Source: Flavivirga jejuensis (GTDB lineage: Bacteria > Bacteroidota > Bacteroidia > Flavobacteriales > Flavobacteriaceae). From it: DNA of 64,000 bases. A program made the translations under genes and the position numbers. The notes under the pieces are model-generated. The model was not told the origin of the DNA, made no database searches, and saw only the letters and a program-made list of their open reading frames with translations. Shown piece by piece: positions 43,745 through 53,100 of this stretch (position 1 is its first letter; each line of letters opens with the position of its first letter). Location of the stretch: positions 186,001 through 250,000 of the forward strand of contig NZ_JAUOEL010000001.1 of the NCBI RefSeq assembly GCF_030540765.1. Reading direction: 5' to 3'.

Positions 43745-44554
43745 TTAGCTTAAAACGCTGTTATTGAAAAATGTTGTGTAAGCTTCACCAAATTCATCTC
43801 TATTTTTGTATTCTAAAACAGGTTTGTTAGATGCTTCTAAATAGGATTTTAATTCTTCAGGAATACTTTCTGAACCTACAATTAGTGCATCAGAATAATC
43901 AATAGCAACTTTCATTAAGTTATTGTATGTAGGTTCTTTAAGTTCACTTACAACATCTTCATTTATGTTGTCAAATTTAATCTTATTAAGCATGTCTTTA
44001 TTTAATGTATTGTTAAAACTTTGGTCATAAACCGAAGTAACAATTTTGCTTTCATTAAATAAAGGCTCGTCTTTATAGTATTCTTTTAAATATAAAGGCA
44101 ATAATGATGCCAACCAACCATGAACATGAATGATATCTGGAGACCAATTTAATTTCTTAACGGTTTCAATAACACCTTTAGCAAAGAAAATAGCGCGTTC
44201 ATCATTATCTGAAAACAGTTTACCACTTTCATCAGTTAATGTCGCTTTTCTTTTAAAGTATTCATCATTATCAATAAAGTAAACCTGTATACGCTCTTTA
44301 GGAATAGATGCCACTTTAATAATAAGAGGCATGTCTAAATCGTTTATTACCAGATTTATCCCAGACAATCTTATAACTTCATGTAATTGGTGTCTACGTT
44401 CGTTTATGTTGCCGTATCGAGGCATAAATATTCTTATTTGTCCACCTTGTTGATTCACCAATCTAGGTGCTTCAAAGGACATGGAAGAAATTTCGGTTTC
44501 TGGTAAATAAGGAACTACTTCAGATGATACATATAATATCCTCTTATCTTTCAT
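43745..44554 (-). CDS. Glycogen/starch-synthase N-domain-only protein
   Basis: The 269-residue protein resembles only the N-terminal (GT5) half of glycogen synthase: MKDKRILYVSSEVVPYLPETEISSMSFEAPRLVNQQGGQIRIFMPRYG, then DERAIFFAKGVIETVKKLNWSPDIIHVHGW and a nearby NNLMKVAIDYSDALIVGSESI. The usual KxGGL ADP-glucose-binding motif near the N-terminus is replaced by YLPETEISS, and the GT1-like C-terminal domain (about 200 residues) is missing. It is therefore unlikely to be a functional glucosyltransferase and may be a regulator or binding protein. It diverges from panC and leads a run with DUF4270 and glmS. Confidence 0.85.
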   Translation of the reverse strand: MKDKRILYVSSEVVPYLPETEISSMSFEAPRLVNQQGGQIRIFMPRYGNINERRHQLHEVIRLSGINLVINDLDMPLIIKVASIPKERIQVYFIDNDEYFKRKATLTDESGKLFSDNDERAIFFAKGVIETVKKLNWSPDIIHVHGWLASLLPLYLKEYYKDEPLFNESKIVTSVYDQSFNNTLNKDMLNKIKFDNINEDVVSELKEPTYNNLMKVAIDYSDALIVGSESIPEELKSYLEASNKPVLEYKNRDEFGEAYTTFFNNSVLS

Positions 44555-44567
44555 ATGTTTATTTTTG

Positions 44568-44585
44568 TTGACTTTTTAAAGTCAA
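44568..44585. promoter_or_regulatory. Perfect palindrome upstream of the glycogen-synthase-like gene
   Basis: TTGACTTT-TT-AAAGTCAA is an 8-bp perfect dyad 14 bp upstream of the minus-strand start codon. It suits binding by a dimeric regulator; no regulator is identified. Confidence 0.4.
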
Positions 44586-44720
44586 GTATGACTAGCAATT
44601 AAAGGTCTTTTTTAAAGAGAAATTTAGTAAAGCTTGTTTTTTTGATGGTCTCGCTTTTGAAAATTCAAAATAAAAAACAAGCAAAAGTACAAAAATTTAT
44701 GCAAATTGCTTGTAAAATCT

Positions 44721-44728
44721 TAAGTTTG
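44721..44728 (+). promoter_or_regulatory. -7 box of panC
   Basis: TAAGTTTG matches TAnnTTTG and ends 24 bp before the panC GTG start at 44753. The -33 TTG is ambiguous. Confidence 0.55.
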
Positions 44729-44752
44729 CACCCGTTAAATTTTTATTAAAAA

Positions 44753-45604
44753 GTGGAATTTCATTCAGAAAAACAGCAAATTACGGTAGCAATAGATGCT
44801 TTAAAAACAAAAGGGCTAACATTAGGATTGGTTCCTACCATGGGAGCTTTGCATGAAGGGCATTTACAATTGGTAAAAAAAGCCATAGATGACAATGATA
44901 AAGTGGTCGTTAGTATTTTTATTAATCCTACACAATTTGATAATAAGGAAGACTTGGAGAATTACCCAAGAACTCTTGAAAATGATATGAATTTGCTTAA
45001 AACTGTTAGTAAAGACAAAATCATAGTTTATGCACCTACAGTTGATGATATTTATGAAGGAAAAGCGGTTTCCCAAAGTTTTGATTTTGATGGCTTAGAA
45101 TTTGAAATGGAGGGTAGATTTCGTGATGGACATTTTGATGGAGTTGGAACTATTGTGAAGCGTTTTTTTGATATTGTAAAACCACATAATGCCTATTTTG
45201 GAGAAAAAGATTTTCAACAATTACAAATTATAAAAAAACTAGTTGAGAAGCTTCATATTCCAATTCATGTTGTTGGGTGTAAAATACACCGGGAAACTAG
45301 CGGTTTAGCAATGAGTTCGCGTAATACCCGACTAAAACCAGCGTATAAAAAAGCGGCTCCTTTTATTTATAAAACTTTAACAACTGCCAAAAAACGTTTT
45401 GGCACAAAAAGTGCTAATAATGTATTGAAATGGGTTGAAAAACAGTTTGCAAAACATGATTTATTAGAATTAGAATATTTTATTATTGCAGATGTAAAAA
45501 CGTTAAAACCAGTTAAACGAAAATCAAACAAAAAAACATATAGGGCGTTTATAGCAGTATATGCAGATGATATTAGACTTATAGATAATATCGCACTAAA
45601 TTAA
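44753..45604 (+). CDS. panC: Pantothenate synthetase
   Basis: The 283-residue enzyme has the HIGH-like motif [11 protein letters not shown] (HEGH 34-37), [49 protein letters not shown], and the KMSKS-like region [12 protein letters not shown]. It joins pantoate and beta-alanine using ATP. The start is GTG at 44753; no better start lies nearby. It is followed 13 bp later by panD, which supplies beta-alanine, so the two coenzyme-A precursor steps are paired. Confidence 0.96.
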   Translation: MEFHSEKQQITVAIDALKTKGLTLGLVPTMGALHEGHLQLVKKAIDDNDKVVVSIFINPTQFDNKEDLENYPRTLENDMNLLKTVSKDKIIVYAPTVDDIYEGKAVSQSFDFDGLEFEMEGRFRDGHFDGVGTIVKRFFDIVKPHNAYFGEKDFQQLQIIKKLVEKLHIPIHVVGCKIHRETSGLAMSSRNTRLKPAYKKAAPFIYKTLTTAKKRFGTKSANNVLKWVEKQFAKHDLLELEYFIIADVKTLKPVKRKSNKKTYRAFIAVYADDIRLIDNIALN

Positions 45605-45605
45605 T

Positions 45606-45613
45606 TATCTTTG
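45606..45613 (+). promoter_or_regulatory. -7 box of panD, 4 bp before the ATG
   Basis: TATCTTTG starts just after the panC stop and is followed by CCTC and the panD ATG, identical over 15 nt to the bioF start region. It suggests an internal, leaderless promoter for panD. Confidence 0.6.
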
Positions 45614-45617
45614 CCTC

Positions 45618-45968
45618 ATGCAAATTCAAGTAGTAAAATCTAAGATTCATAGAGTAAAATGCACAGGTGCAGAACTCAATTATATAGGAAGTATCACTAT
45701 AGACGAAGATTTAATGGAAGCCGCCAATATTATACAAGGAGAAAAAGTTCAAATTGTTAATAATGATAATGGTGAGCGTTTAGAAACGTATTGTATTCCT
45801 GGACCACGTAAAAGTGGCGAGATTACACTTAACGGTGCTGCCGCCAGGAAAGTTTCGATAGGAGATACGCTAATTTTAATTACTTATGCCTTTATGGATA
45901 TTGAAGAGGCAAAAGTATTTAAGCCCTCATTAGTTTTTCCAGATGAAGCAACAAACTTGTTAAAATAA
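45618..45968 (+). CDS. panD: Aspartate 1-decarboxylase proenzyme
   Basis: The 116-residue protein has the self-processing site Gly24-Ser25 in [10 protein letters not shown], which yields the pyruvoyl cofactor, plus the conserved [31 protein letters not shown]. It produces beta-alanine for the upstream panC reaction. It is 4 bp from the next gene, a membrane protein, and probably cotranscribed with it. Confidence 0.97.
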   Translation: MQIQVVKSKIHRVKCTGAELNYIGSITIDEDLMEAANIIQGEKVQIVNNDNGERLETYCIPGPRKSGEITLNGAAARKVSIGDTLILITYAFMDIEEAKVFKPSLVFPDEATNLLK

Positions 45969-45972
45969 AGGT

Positions 45973-46941
45973 TTGAACCAAAAAATAAAAAGAATACTTA
46001 AGATTACACTCCCATTATTATTGGGAGTTTTTTTGGTTTGGTATTCACTGTCTCAAATTTCTATTGACGAATTAGTTGAATATTTCAAAAAGGCAGATTA
46101 TACATGGATTGTTTTAGGTATGTTTTTAGGACTCTTGAGTCATTTGTCAAGGGCTTATCGTTGGCGTTTTCAGCTTGAACCAATGGGGTATCGTGTTAGG
46201 TTAGGCAATAGTATTATGGCTGTATTTGCTACCTATTTAATAAACTATACCATACCTAGAGCAGGCGAAGTTGCCAGAGCTTCTATACTTACAAATTATG
46301 AAGATGTGCCTTTTGAAAAAGGTTTTGGAACTATTGTGGCAGAGCGTATTGCAGATATGATTGTTATGTTGGGCATAATTGCCGTTACGCTTTTTCTTCA
46401 GTTTGATTTTATATATGGGTTTTTAATTGAAAAATTCGATCCAACTAAAATCATTATTGCCTTTATTGCGGGTATCATACTAATGGTATTCTTTTTTAGG
46501 TTTATAAAGAAAAGTGATTTCAAAATAGCGATAAAAATAAGAACATTTATTAATGGCTTAATTGAAGGGGCATTTAGTATTTTTAAAATGAAAAAGAAGT
46601 GGGCATTTATTTTTCATACACTATTTATTTGGGGAATGTATGTGCTTATGTTTTATGTTACGACCTTTTCTTTTGAGCAAACTCAAAATATTCCTTTTGC
46701 GGCAATATTAATTGGTTTTATAGCAGCAAGTTTTAGTATTGCAGCAACTAATGGCGGCATAGGTTCTTATCCTGAAGCTATTGTACTTGCTTTTTTATTA
46801 TTTAATATTCCAGAAGACCCGAGTCGTGCTTTTGGTTGGATCATGTGGGGGTCTCAAACACTTATGATTATTATCTTTGGAGGCCTGTCATTAATCTATT
46901 TGCCAATTTATAATAGAAAAAAATCAAATTCGAAAGTTTAA
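45973..46941 (+). CDS. LPG-synthase-type (UPF0104) integral membrane protein
   Basis: The 322-residue protein has about eight hydrophobic segments. YTIPRAGEVARASILTNYEDVPFEKGFGTIVAERIADMI is the signature of the lysylphosphatidylglycerol-synthase transmembrane (flippase-like) family. It lacks the soluble synthase domain. A role in lipid or polyprenyl-linked transport is inferred from the family. The start is TTG 45973 (MNQKIKRILKITLPLLLG), 4 bp after the panD stop; no ATG gives a better N-terminus. Its neighbourhood next to panC/panD recurs in flavobacteria as far as I recall. Confidence 0.87.
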   Translation: MNQKIKRILKITLPLLLGVFLVWYSLSQISIDELVEYFKKADYTWIVLGMFLGLLSHLSRAYRWRFQLEPMGYRVRLGNSIMAVFATYLINYTIPRAGEVARASILTNYEDVPFEKGFGTIVAERIADMIVMLGIIAVTLFLQFDFIYGFLIEKFDPTKIIIAFIAGIILMVFFFRFIKKSDFKIAIKIRTFINGLIEGAFSIFKMKKKWAFIFHTLFIWGMYVLMFYVTTFSFEQTQNIPFAAILIGFIAASFSIAATNGGIGSYPEAIVLAFLLFNIPEDPSRAFGWIMWGSQTLMIIIFGGLSLIYLPIYNRKKSNSKV

Positions 46942-46948
46942 AAATTCT

Positions 46949-46973
46949 GCAAAGCTTAAAAAACTTTGCTTTT
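46949..46973 (+). terminator. Short terminator-like hairpin
   Basis: GCAAAG, a 9-nt loop and CTTTGC are followed by TTTT, 7 bp after the membrane-protein stop. Confidence 0.55.
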
Positions 46974-47029
46974 AATCTCTCCCATTATTTATTACCTTGC
47001 CAATATCAAATTTCAAATCGTTATTAAAA

Positions 47030-48178
47030 ATGAAGCAACTACTTTACGTTCTACTGTTTGTATTATCAATACATTTTGCAGAGGCTCAAGTTAAATATAA
47101 AACCATTGAATCTTCAAAATTAGAAGAATCTAGAGAGCTAAAAATTCAATTACCAAGAGGATATAATAGTAATGAAAATAAAAGTTATCCATTATTTATT
47201 GTGTTTGATGGTGATTATCTTTTCGAAGCGGTTGCTGGAAATGTAGATTATTATTCCTATTGGGATGACATGCCAGAATCTATTATTGTAGGCGTTAATC
47301 AAGTTGATAAACGATATGACGATTGTATGTACTCTGAGCAAAACTCTTTACCAATTGACACAGGGGCTAGTTTCTTCGAGTTTATTGGGCAAGAGCTTAT
47401 TCCATATATAAAAAAAAACTATAGAACTACTAATTTTAAAGTAGCTGTAGGTCATGGAGAAACTGCCAATTTTATTAATTATTTTTTATTAAAGCCCCAA
47501 CCGTTATTTCAGGCCTATATTGCAGTTAGTCCAGAATTAGCTCCAAATATGATAGACTATCTTCCTAAACGTTTAAATAGTTTACAATCTAAATTATTTT
47601 ATTATTTAGCAAATACTAAAAATGATGGAAGCTCTATAAGGAAAATGACAGAAGCTTTAAATGAAGATATTTCGGCTATAGATAATGATAATTTATCTTA
47701 TAGTTTTGATAGTTTTGAAAAACCATCTCATTACTCTGCTCCTTTGCATGGGCTGCCAAATGCTCTTGAAAATATTTTTAAAGTATTTCAACCTATTAGT
47801 AAAAAGGAGTATAAGGAGACTATATTAGAATTAGATACGTCTCCAGTAGCATATTTGGTTGAAAAGTATAAGACTATTAATGATGTGTTTGGTCTTAAAA
47901 AACGAATTCTAATTAATGATTTTAAAGCTATTTCGGCCGCTATTGAAAAAACCGAACAGTTTGAATTTTATGAACAATTAGGTAAAATTGCTCGAGATGC
48001 ATATCCAGAAACGCTTTTAGGAGGTTATTATTTAGCGCGTTTTTATGAAGAGGGAGGCGAGCCCAAAAAGGCAATGCGAACGTATCAATCTGCATATACA
48101 TTAAAAGGAGTTGCTGGTCTTACAAAGGATTTAATGCTTGAAAAAGCAGATTTAATTAAAGAGGATTTCGGTTATTAA
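47030..48178 (+). CDS. Secreted alpha/beta-hydrolase, esterase-D-like
   Basis: The protein has 382 residues from ATG 47030, which gives a clean signal peptide (MKQLLYVLLFVLSIHFAEAQ); an upstream in-frame ATG adds an improbable leader. The body resembles esterase-D/feruloyl-esterase-like hydrolases: LKIQLPRGYNSNENKSYPLFIVFDGDYLFEAV, SIIVGVNQ, and FIGQELIPYIKKNYRT. The nucleophile-elbow position reads VGHGETANF, where the usual G-x-S-x-G Ser is not present (GHGET). The catalytic serine may therefore be lost and the protein could be a pseudoenzyme. A TPR-like tail (YLARFYEEGGEPKKAMRTYQSAY) follows. Confidence 0.78.
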   Translation: MKQLLYVLLFVLSIHFAEAQVKYKTIESSKLEESRELKIQLPRGYNSNENKSYPLFIVFDGDYLFEAVAGNVDYYSYWDDMPESIIVGVNQVDKRYDDCMYSEQNSLPIDTGASFFEFIGQELIPYIKKNYRTTNFKVAVGHGETANFINYFLLKPQPLFQAYIAVSPELAPNMIDYLPKRLNSLQSKLFYYLANTKNDGSSIRKMTEALNEDISAIDNDNLSYSFDSFEKPSHYSAPLHGLPNALENIFKVFQPISKKEYKETILELDTSPVAYLVEKYKTINDVFGLKKRILINDFKAISAAIEKTEQFEFYEQLGKIARDAYPETLLGGYYLARFYEEGGEPKKAMRTYQSAYTLKGVAGLTKDLMLEKADLIKEDFGY

Positions 48179-48223
48179 AGTAATGAAATCTCAAACCTCA
48201 AACTCTAAATCCCAAAAAATTAA

Positions 48224-49582
48224 ATGGCAAAAGTAAAAACAACTTTTTTTTGTCAAAACTGCGGGACACAATATGCGAAATGGCAAGGACAATGTAATGC
48301 CTGTAAAGAGTGGAATACTATTGTTGAGGAAGTTATTCAAAAACCAGAAAAAAGCGACTGGAAATCCCCAACAGCAACCGTAAAAAAAGCATCAGTTCCA
48401 TTACGAATTAAAGATATAGATGTTTCTAAAGAACCACGGCTAAACACATTTGATGGAGAATTTAATCGCGTACTGGGCGGTGGTATGGTGCCAGGATCTT
48501 TAACATTGTTAGGAGGCGAGCCTGGGATAGGGAAAAGTACTTTATTACTTCAGATTTCATTAAAATTACCATATAAAACTTTATATGTTTCTGGTGAAGA
48601 AAGCCAGAAACAAATAAAAATGCGAGCAGAACGTATTAATCCAAATAATAATAACTGTTATATTTTAACAGAAACTAAAACTCAAAATATATTCAAACAA
48701 ATAGGAGCTTTAGATCCAGATATTGTTATTATTGATTCTATTCAAACACTGCATAGCGATTATATTGAGTCTTCTTCGGGAAGTATTTCACAGATAAAAG
48801 AATGTACCACAGAGCTTATAAAGTTTGCTAAAGAAACAGCCACTCCAGTTTTATTGATTGGTCATATTACTAAAGATGGAAATATTGCTGGTCCCAAAAT
48901 TTTAGAACACATGGTAGATACTGTGTTACAATTTGAAGGGGATCGTAACCATGTATTTAGAATTTTAAGAGCCCATAAAAATCGTTTTGGTTCTACAAAC
49001 GAATTGGGGATATACGAAATGCAAGGCTCAGGACTACGTGAGGTTACTAATCCATCAGAGATTTTAATCTCTGAAAAGGATGATGAGCTATCAGGAAATG
49101 CTATAGCAGCGACTTTAGAAGGTATGCGTCCATTAATGATAGAGATACAAGCTTTGGTTAGCACGGCAGTTTATGGAACTCCGCAACGTAGTGCTACTGG
49201 TTTTAATGCAAAACGTCTCAATATGTTATTGGCAGTTTTAGAAAAACGTGCTGGATTCCGATTAGGAGCAAAAGATGTCTTTTTAAATATTACAGGAGGT
49301 ATTACGGTTGACGATCCTGCTATTGATTTGGCTGTTGTGGCTGCTATACTATCTTCTAATGAAGATGTCGCATTGCAAAAAGATTTTTGTTTTGCTGCAG
49401 AAGTTGGATTATCTGGAGAAATACGTCCCGTACAACGTGTAGAACAACGTATTTTAGAAGCCGAAAAACTAGGGTTCTCCACCATTTTTGTATCGAAATA
49501 CAATAAAATCTCATTAAAAAATACAGTAATTAAAATACAACTCATTTCTAAAATTGAAGATTTGGTTGAAATTCTTATTTAA
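48224..49582 (+). CDS. radA: DNA repair protein RadA
   Basis: The 452-residue protein has an N-terminal zinc finger (Cys10, 13, 24, 27 in CQNCGTQYAKWQGQCNAC), Walker A GGEPGIGKST (97-106), the RadA-specific KNRFG motif (HKNRFGSTNE) and a C-terminal Lon-protease-like domain (AIAATLEGMRPLMIEIQALVS ... DPAIDLAVVAA). It processes branched recombination intermediates. The stop codon at 49580-49582 falls inside the first bases of a dispersed repeat. Confidence 0.96.
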   Translation: MAKVKTTFFCQNCGTQYAKWQGQCNACKEWNTIVEEVIQKPEKSDWKSPTATVKKASVPLRIKDIDVSKEPRLNTFDGEFNRVLGGGMVPGSLTLLGGEPGIGKSTLLLQISLKLPYKTLYVSGEESQKQIKMRAERINPNNNNCYILTETKTQNIFKQIGALDPDIVIIDSIQTLHSDYIESSSGSISQIKECTTELIKFAKETATPVLLIGHITKDGNIAGPKILEHMVDTVLQFEGDRNHVFRILRAHKNRFGSTNELGIYEMQGSGLREVTNPSEILISEKDDELSGNAIAATLEGMRPLMIEIQALVSTAVYGTPQRSATGFNAKRLNMLLAVLEKRAGFRLGAKDVFLNITGGITVDDPAIDLAVVAAILSSNEDVALQKDFCFAAEVGLSGEIRPVQRVEQRILEAEKLGFSTIFVSKYNKISLKNTVIKIQLISKIEDLVEILI

Positions 49583-49768
49583 TCTAAAAATTCTCCGACC
49601 CAAGGAGAAGACTCGAATTACATTGCTCCCTGGAAGCCATCTGAACTACCAAAAAAGGAAGTTTTGGGTGAGGTAAAATAAAAAAAGGTTTTGGCTCTAA
49701 GGACAAAATGAAACTGACGAAATACCTCTATGGCTTGTCTTGTGGATAGTGAGTTTCAATATTTTTTT
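49578..49768. repeat. Dispersed intergenic repeat, copy 2 (partner at 10644)
   Basis: Its first 24 nt are identical to 10644-10667, and its end (GTTTCAATATTTTTTT) matches the end of copy 1. The interior is diverged (GTTTTGGGTGAGG block). It overlaps the radA stop codon. Confidence 0.75.
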
Positions 49769-50101
49769 AACAATTTAAATGTCTTCTAAAAGCGCAATAA
49801 AAGCGTTTTGTCGTAAAAAAAATGCACTTTATCTGGTTTTTGTTAGTTTTTGTCGGTTTTTTAGAGTATTATTGTAGCGTATTTAAGACAAATCATAGAA
49901 TTAATGATTTTGTTAATAAAATATCATTCCCTCAAGCTTAATTTTAATACGAATAATTTTACAATATATTAATGAAAGTGCATAAATAGTGTGCATTTCA
50001 TCGGTTTTATTGTATTTGATAGAAAAATTTGAGTTTTTAACGAAAAAAACATGTAACTATTTGAATATAAGATAATTTCGATTTACCCAAATCTATTAAT
50101 T
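49769..50101. other. Intergenic leader of the 1301-residue cargo gene
   Basis: No gene is recognised. The region is very AT-rich with TTTTTGTTAGTTTTTGTCGG near 49838-49857. A GTGCAT...GTGCAT direct repeat lies around 49978-49997 (AGTGCATAAATAGTGTGCAT). It probably contains the promoter and a long 5' leader for the secreted-protein gene; no clear TAnnTTTG box close to the start was found. Confidence 0.5.
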
Positions 50102-53100
50102 ATGAAAGCAAAACTACTTTTTAGCCTGCTTATGGCTTTGTTTGTGTTTAACTTTTCTTTTGCACAAGATTCTGATGGAGACGGTGTGCCAGATTCAGTC
50201 GATATAGATGATGATAATGATGGTATTATAGATACATACGAATGTTCTGCGGCCATTCAATTTGATAATGCGTCATTATTAACAGCTACAGATTTAGATG
50301 ATGTGAAAGCTGGAGAAAAGGTGGTGTATTCCAATGCAATTCTATACCAAAATCAATATTACGACATTATTTTAACCATTATAACTATTAATGGGTCTTA
50401 TACAGTAGATTGTAATAATGAACTAAGAGTTAGTGGTTTTGATTCAAGTAATGATGATTACGTAACATATTCGTTTGATTTGGTTGAAGCTGGAAGTGCC
50501 ACACCAGCAACTCCTATTGGAATACCAGCAACGCTTTACGATATTATTTTAGAGTCACGAGATATTGATACCAGATCTTCCAGAGATTTTACAGAAATAG
50601 CAGGATTTAATCCTTCAACAGTTACATCAACAGTAACTGCATCTTTAAGTGCTACCACAAAATTAGAGCAAGCAGGTTTTAATAATGGACCAGATCCGTC
50701 AGGGTATACTTTATATAGATTAGACCCAACACTTGTTGCTCCAAATACAGATTGGGTAAACGAACCAGATGATGGAGGTACACATGGTGATGATCCAGAT
50801 TTTTATTTATATATGGAATTTGATAAGTTTTCTCATGTTGATTTATTATATGGAGCTACAGGAACTCATACAAGTACAGGTACTAGATTAACAAATTTTG
50901 GAGTAAGTTCTAAATGTGATTTTGATGATGATCTTGTTTTAGATACTATAGATATAGATAGTGATAATGATGGAATACCAGACAATGTGGAAGCACAGCC
51001 TACTATTGGCTATATTCCACCTAGTGCGCCAGGTAGTAGCATTACAGATGCTAATAACAATGGATTGGATGATGTATATGAATCTGCGATGGGTGGAACA
51101 GATTTAACCAATATAGAGGATACAGATGGCGATGGATTAAAAGATTATTTAGATAGTGATACAGATAATGACGGTACACCAGATATTCAAGAGAATGGTC
51201 AGGCAAATACCCTTAACAATATTGATATTGATAGTGATGGTTTAGATGATAATTTAGATTCTGTAACAGGTTCTTTAGATGTTAATGATGAAGTTTCTGT
51301 TGGAGATATTGCAGACCTTACAGCCTCTTTTGGAGATGTTGATAGTGATGCCACTTTAGGAGGGGACTTAGATTACAGGGATTTGTTTGATATCAACCCC
51401 CCATCTATTGCTTCCATAGATTTTGATGGCATAAATGATTATTTATCTAGAGCTTCGTTTATTGATGGGTTAAACCATGTAACGGTAATGGCTTGGGTAA
51501 AATCTGACTCTGGAAATTCTACTAACATGACTATTTTAGGAGAAGATATTGGTTGTAAACTATGGTTGCAAAATGGAAATACGCCATCATTTACTGTTAA
51601 AACATCAGGGAATTCTCAAGAAACAATAAGTTGCAGTGCTATTAATTTTGATGAGTGGCACCATATAACCGCAACCTATACTAGCGCAACAGGGTTATTG
51701 CAACTCTTTGTTGACGGTTCATTATTGAGTTCGACAAATGTTGGAAGTACAGGTGCTTCTATTGAGAATACAGATGATTCTAACGAAAACTTTGAAGTTG
51801 GTAGGTTTTCAAGCGATGTAACTAATAAAGAATATTTTAAAGGAGATATTGATGAGGTAAGAGTATTTGATGTTGAACTTACAGCAGAACAAATAAAAAA
51901 GATGGTGTACCAGGAAATTGAAAATAACTCTGGAGATACTATAGGTTCTATTGTAGGGAAAAATATTGAAGATACAGCAACAAGTAATACGGTGCCTTGG
52001 GGTAATTTAATAGCCTATTATCCAATGACGGATATTAAAAAAGGAACAACTACAGATTATTCAAGTTATGATAAAGAATTGTATCTAAATTATATTAATA
52101 CCATTCAAGATCAGACAGCTCCAATGCCGTATGTTTCTTCAAATAATGGTAATTGGACAGCACAATCAACATGGCAACATGGTGATGTTTGGGATATTGA
52201 AAATACTGCAAACAATAAAGATTGGTGTATAGTGAAAATAGGGAGTGATGTTTCTGCTTGCCACTCAATTAATATAGCAGGTTTAATAATTGATGCAGGT
52301 AGTACTTTTACAGTTCATAGTGAAAATGTTGTTGAAAATTCCTGGTACTTAGAATTAAATGGAACCCTTAACTTAGAAGATGACTGTCAGTTAATCCAAA
52401 CGGTAAATAGTGATTTAGTGACCTCAGCAACAGGTAAACTATTAAGGCGACAAGAAGGCACATCGAATGCCTATAGATATAACTATTGGTCGTCACCAGT
52501 GGGAACTTTAGGAGCTACTCCTTTAACGAATAATAATGGATTAACCAATAATACAAATAATACACCATATAACTTAAATATGATAAAAGATGAGGCAGGA
52601 ATTAATTTGTCATTTACTTCTGGCTACGATGAAGTTGGAAAAATTAGTACCTATTGGATGTATACTTTTAAAAATGGTTTAACATATTGGGATTGGGCAG
52701 TGCTTTCGCCAAGTACACCGCTAGAAGTTGGTGTAGGTTATACACAAAAAGGAACCGGAAATGCAGGTCTGGAACAACAATATATTTTTGAAGGCAAACC
52801 AAATAACGGCACCATATTAGTGAATGTGACCGATGTTGGAGGGCCGGGATCAGTTACATCCGTATCAAAAACAAACTATTTATTAGGAAACCCATATCCA
52901 TCAGCTCTAGATGTTCATACATTTATTGATGATAATGTAGGCGTTATAGATGGTACCTTGCATTTATGGCAACAATGGAGTGGAGATACACATTATCTTG
53001 ATGAGTACAAAGGAGGCTATGCCCAAGTAAACAAACTGGGGTCTGTAAGAGCCTATCAATTTGTAGGTCTTTATGGGGACGATAATGGCTCACAAGATGG

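Noticed and set aside
48183-48215. Low-complexity CTCAAACCTCAAACTCTAAA string before radA as a regulatory array
   Set aside because: Too short and irregular; looks like simple-sequence filler.
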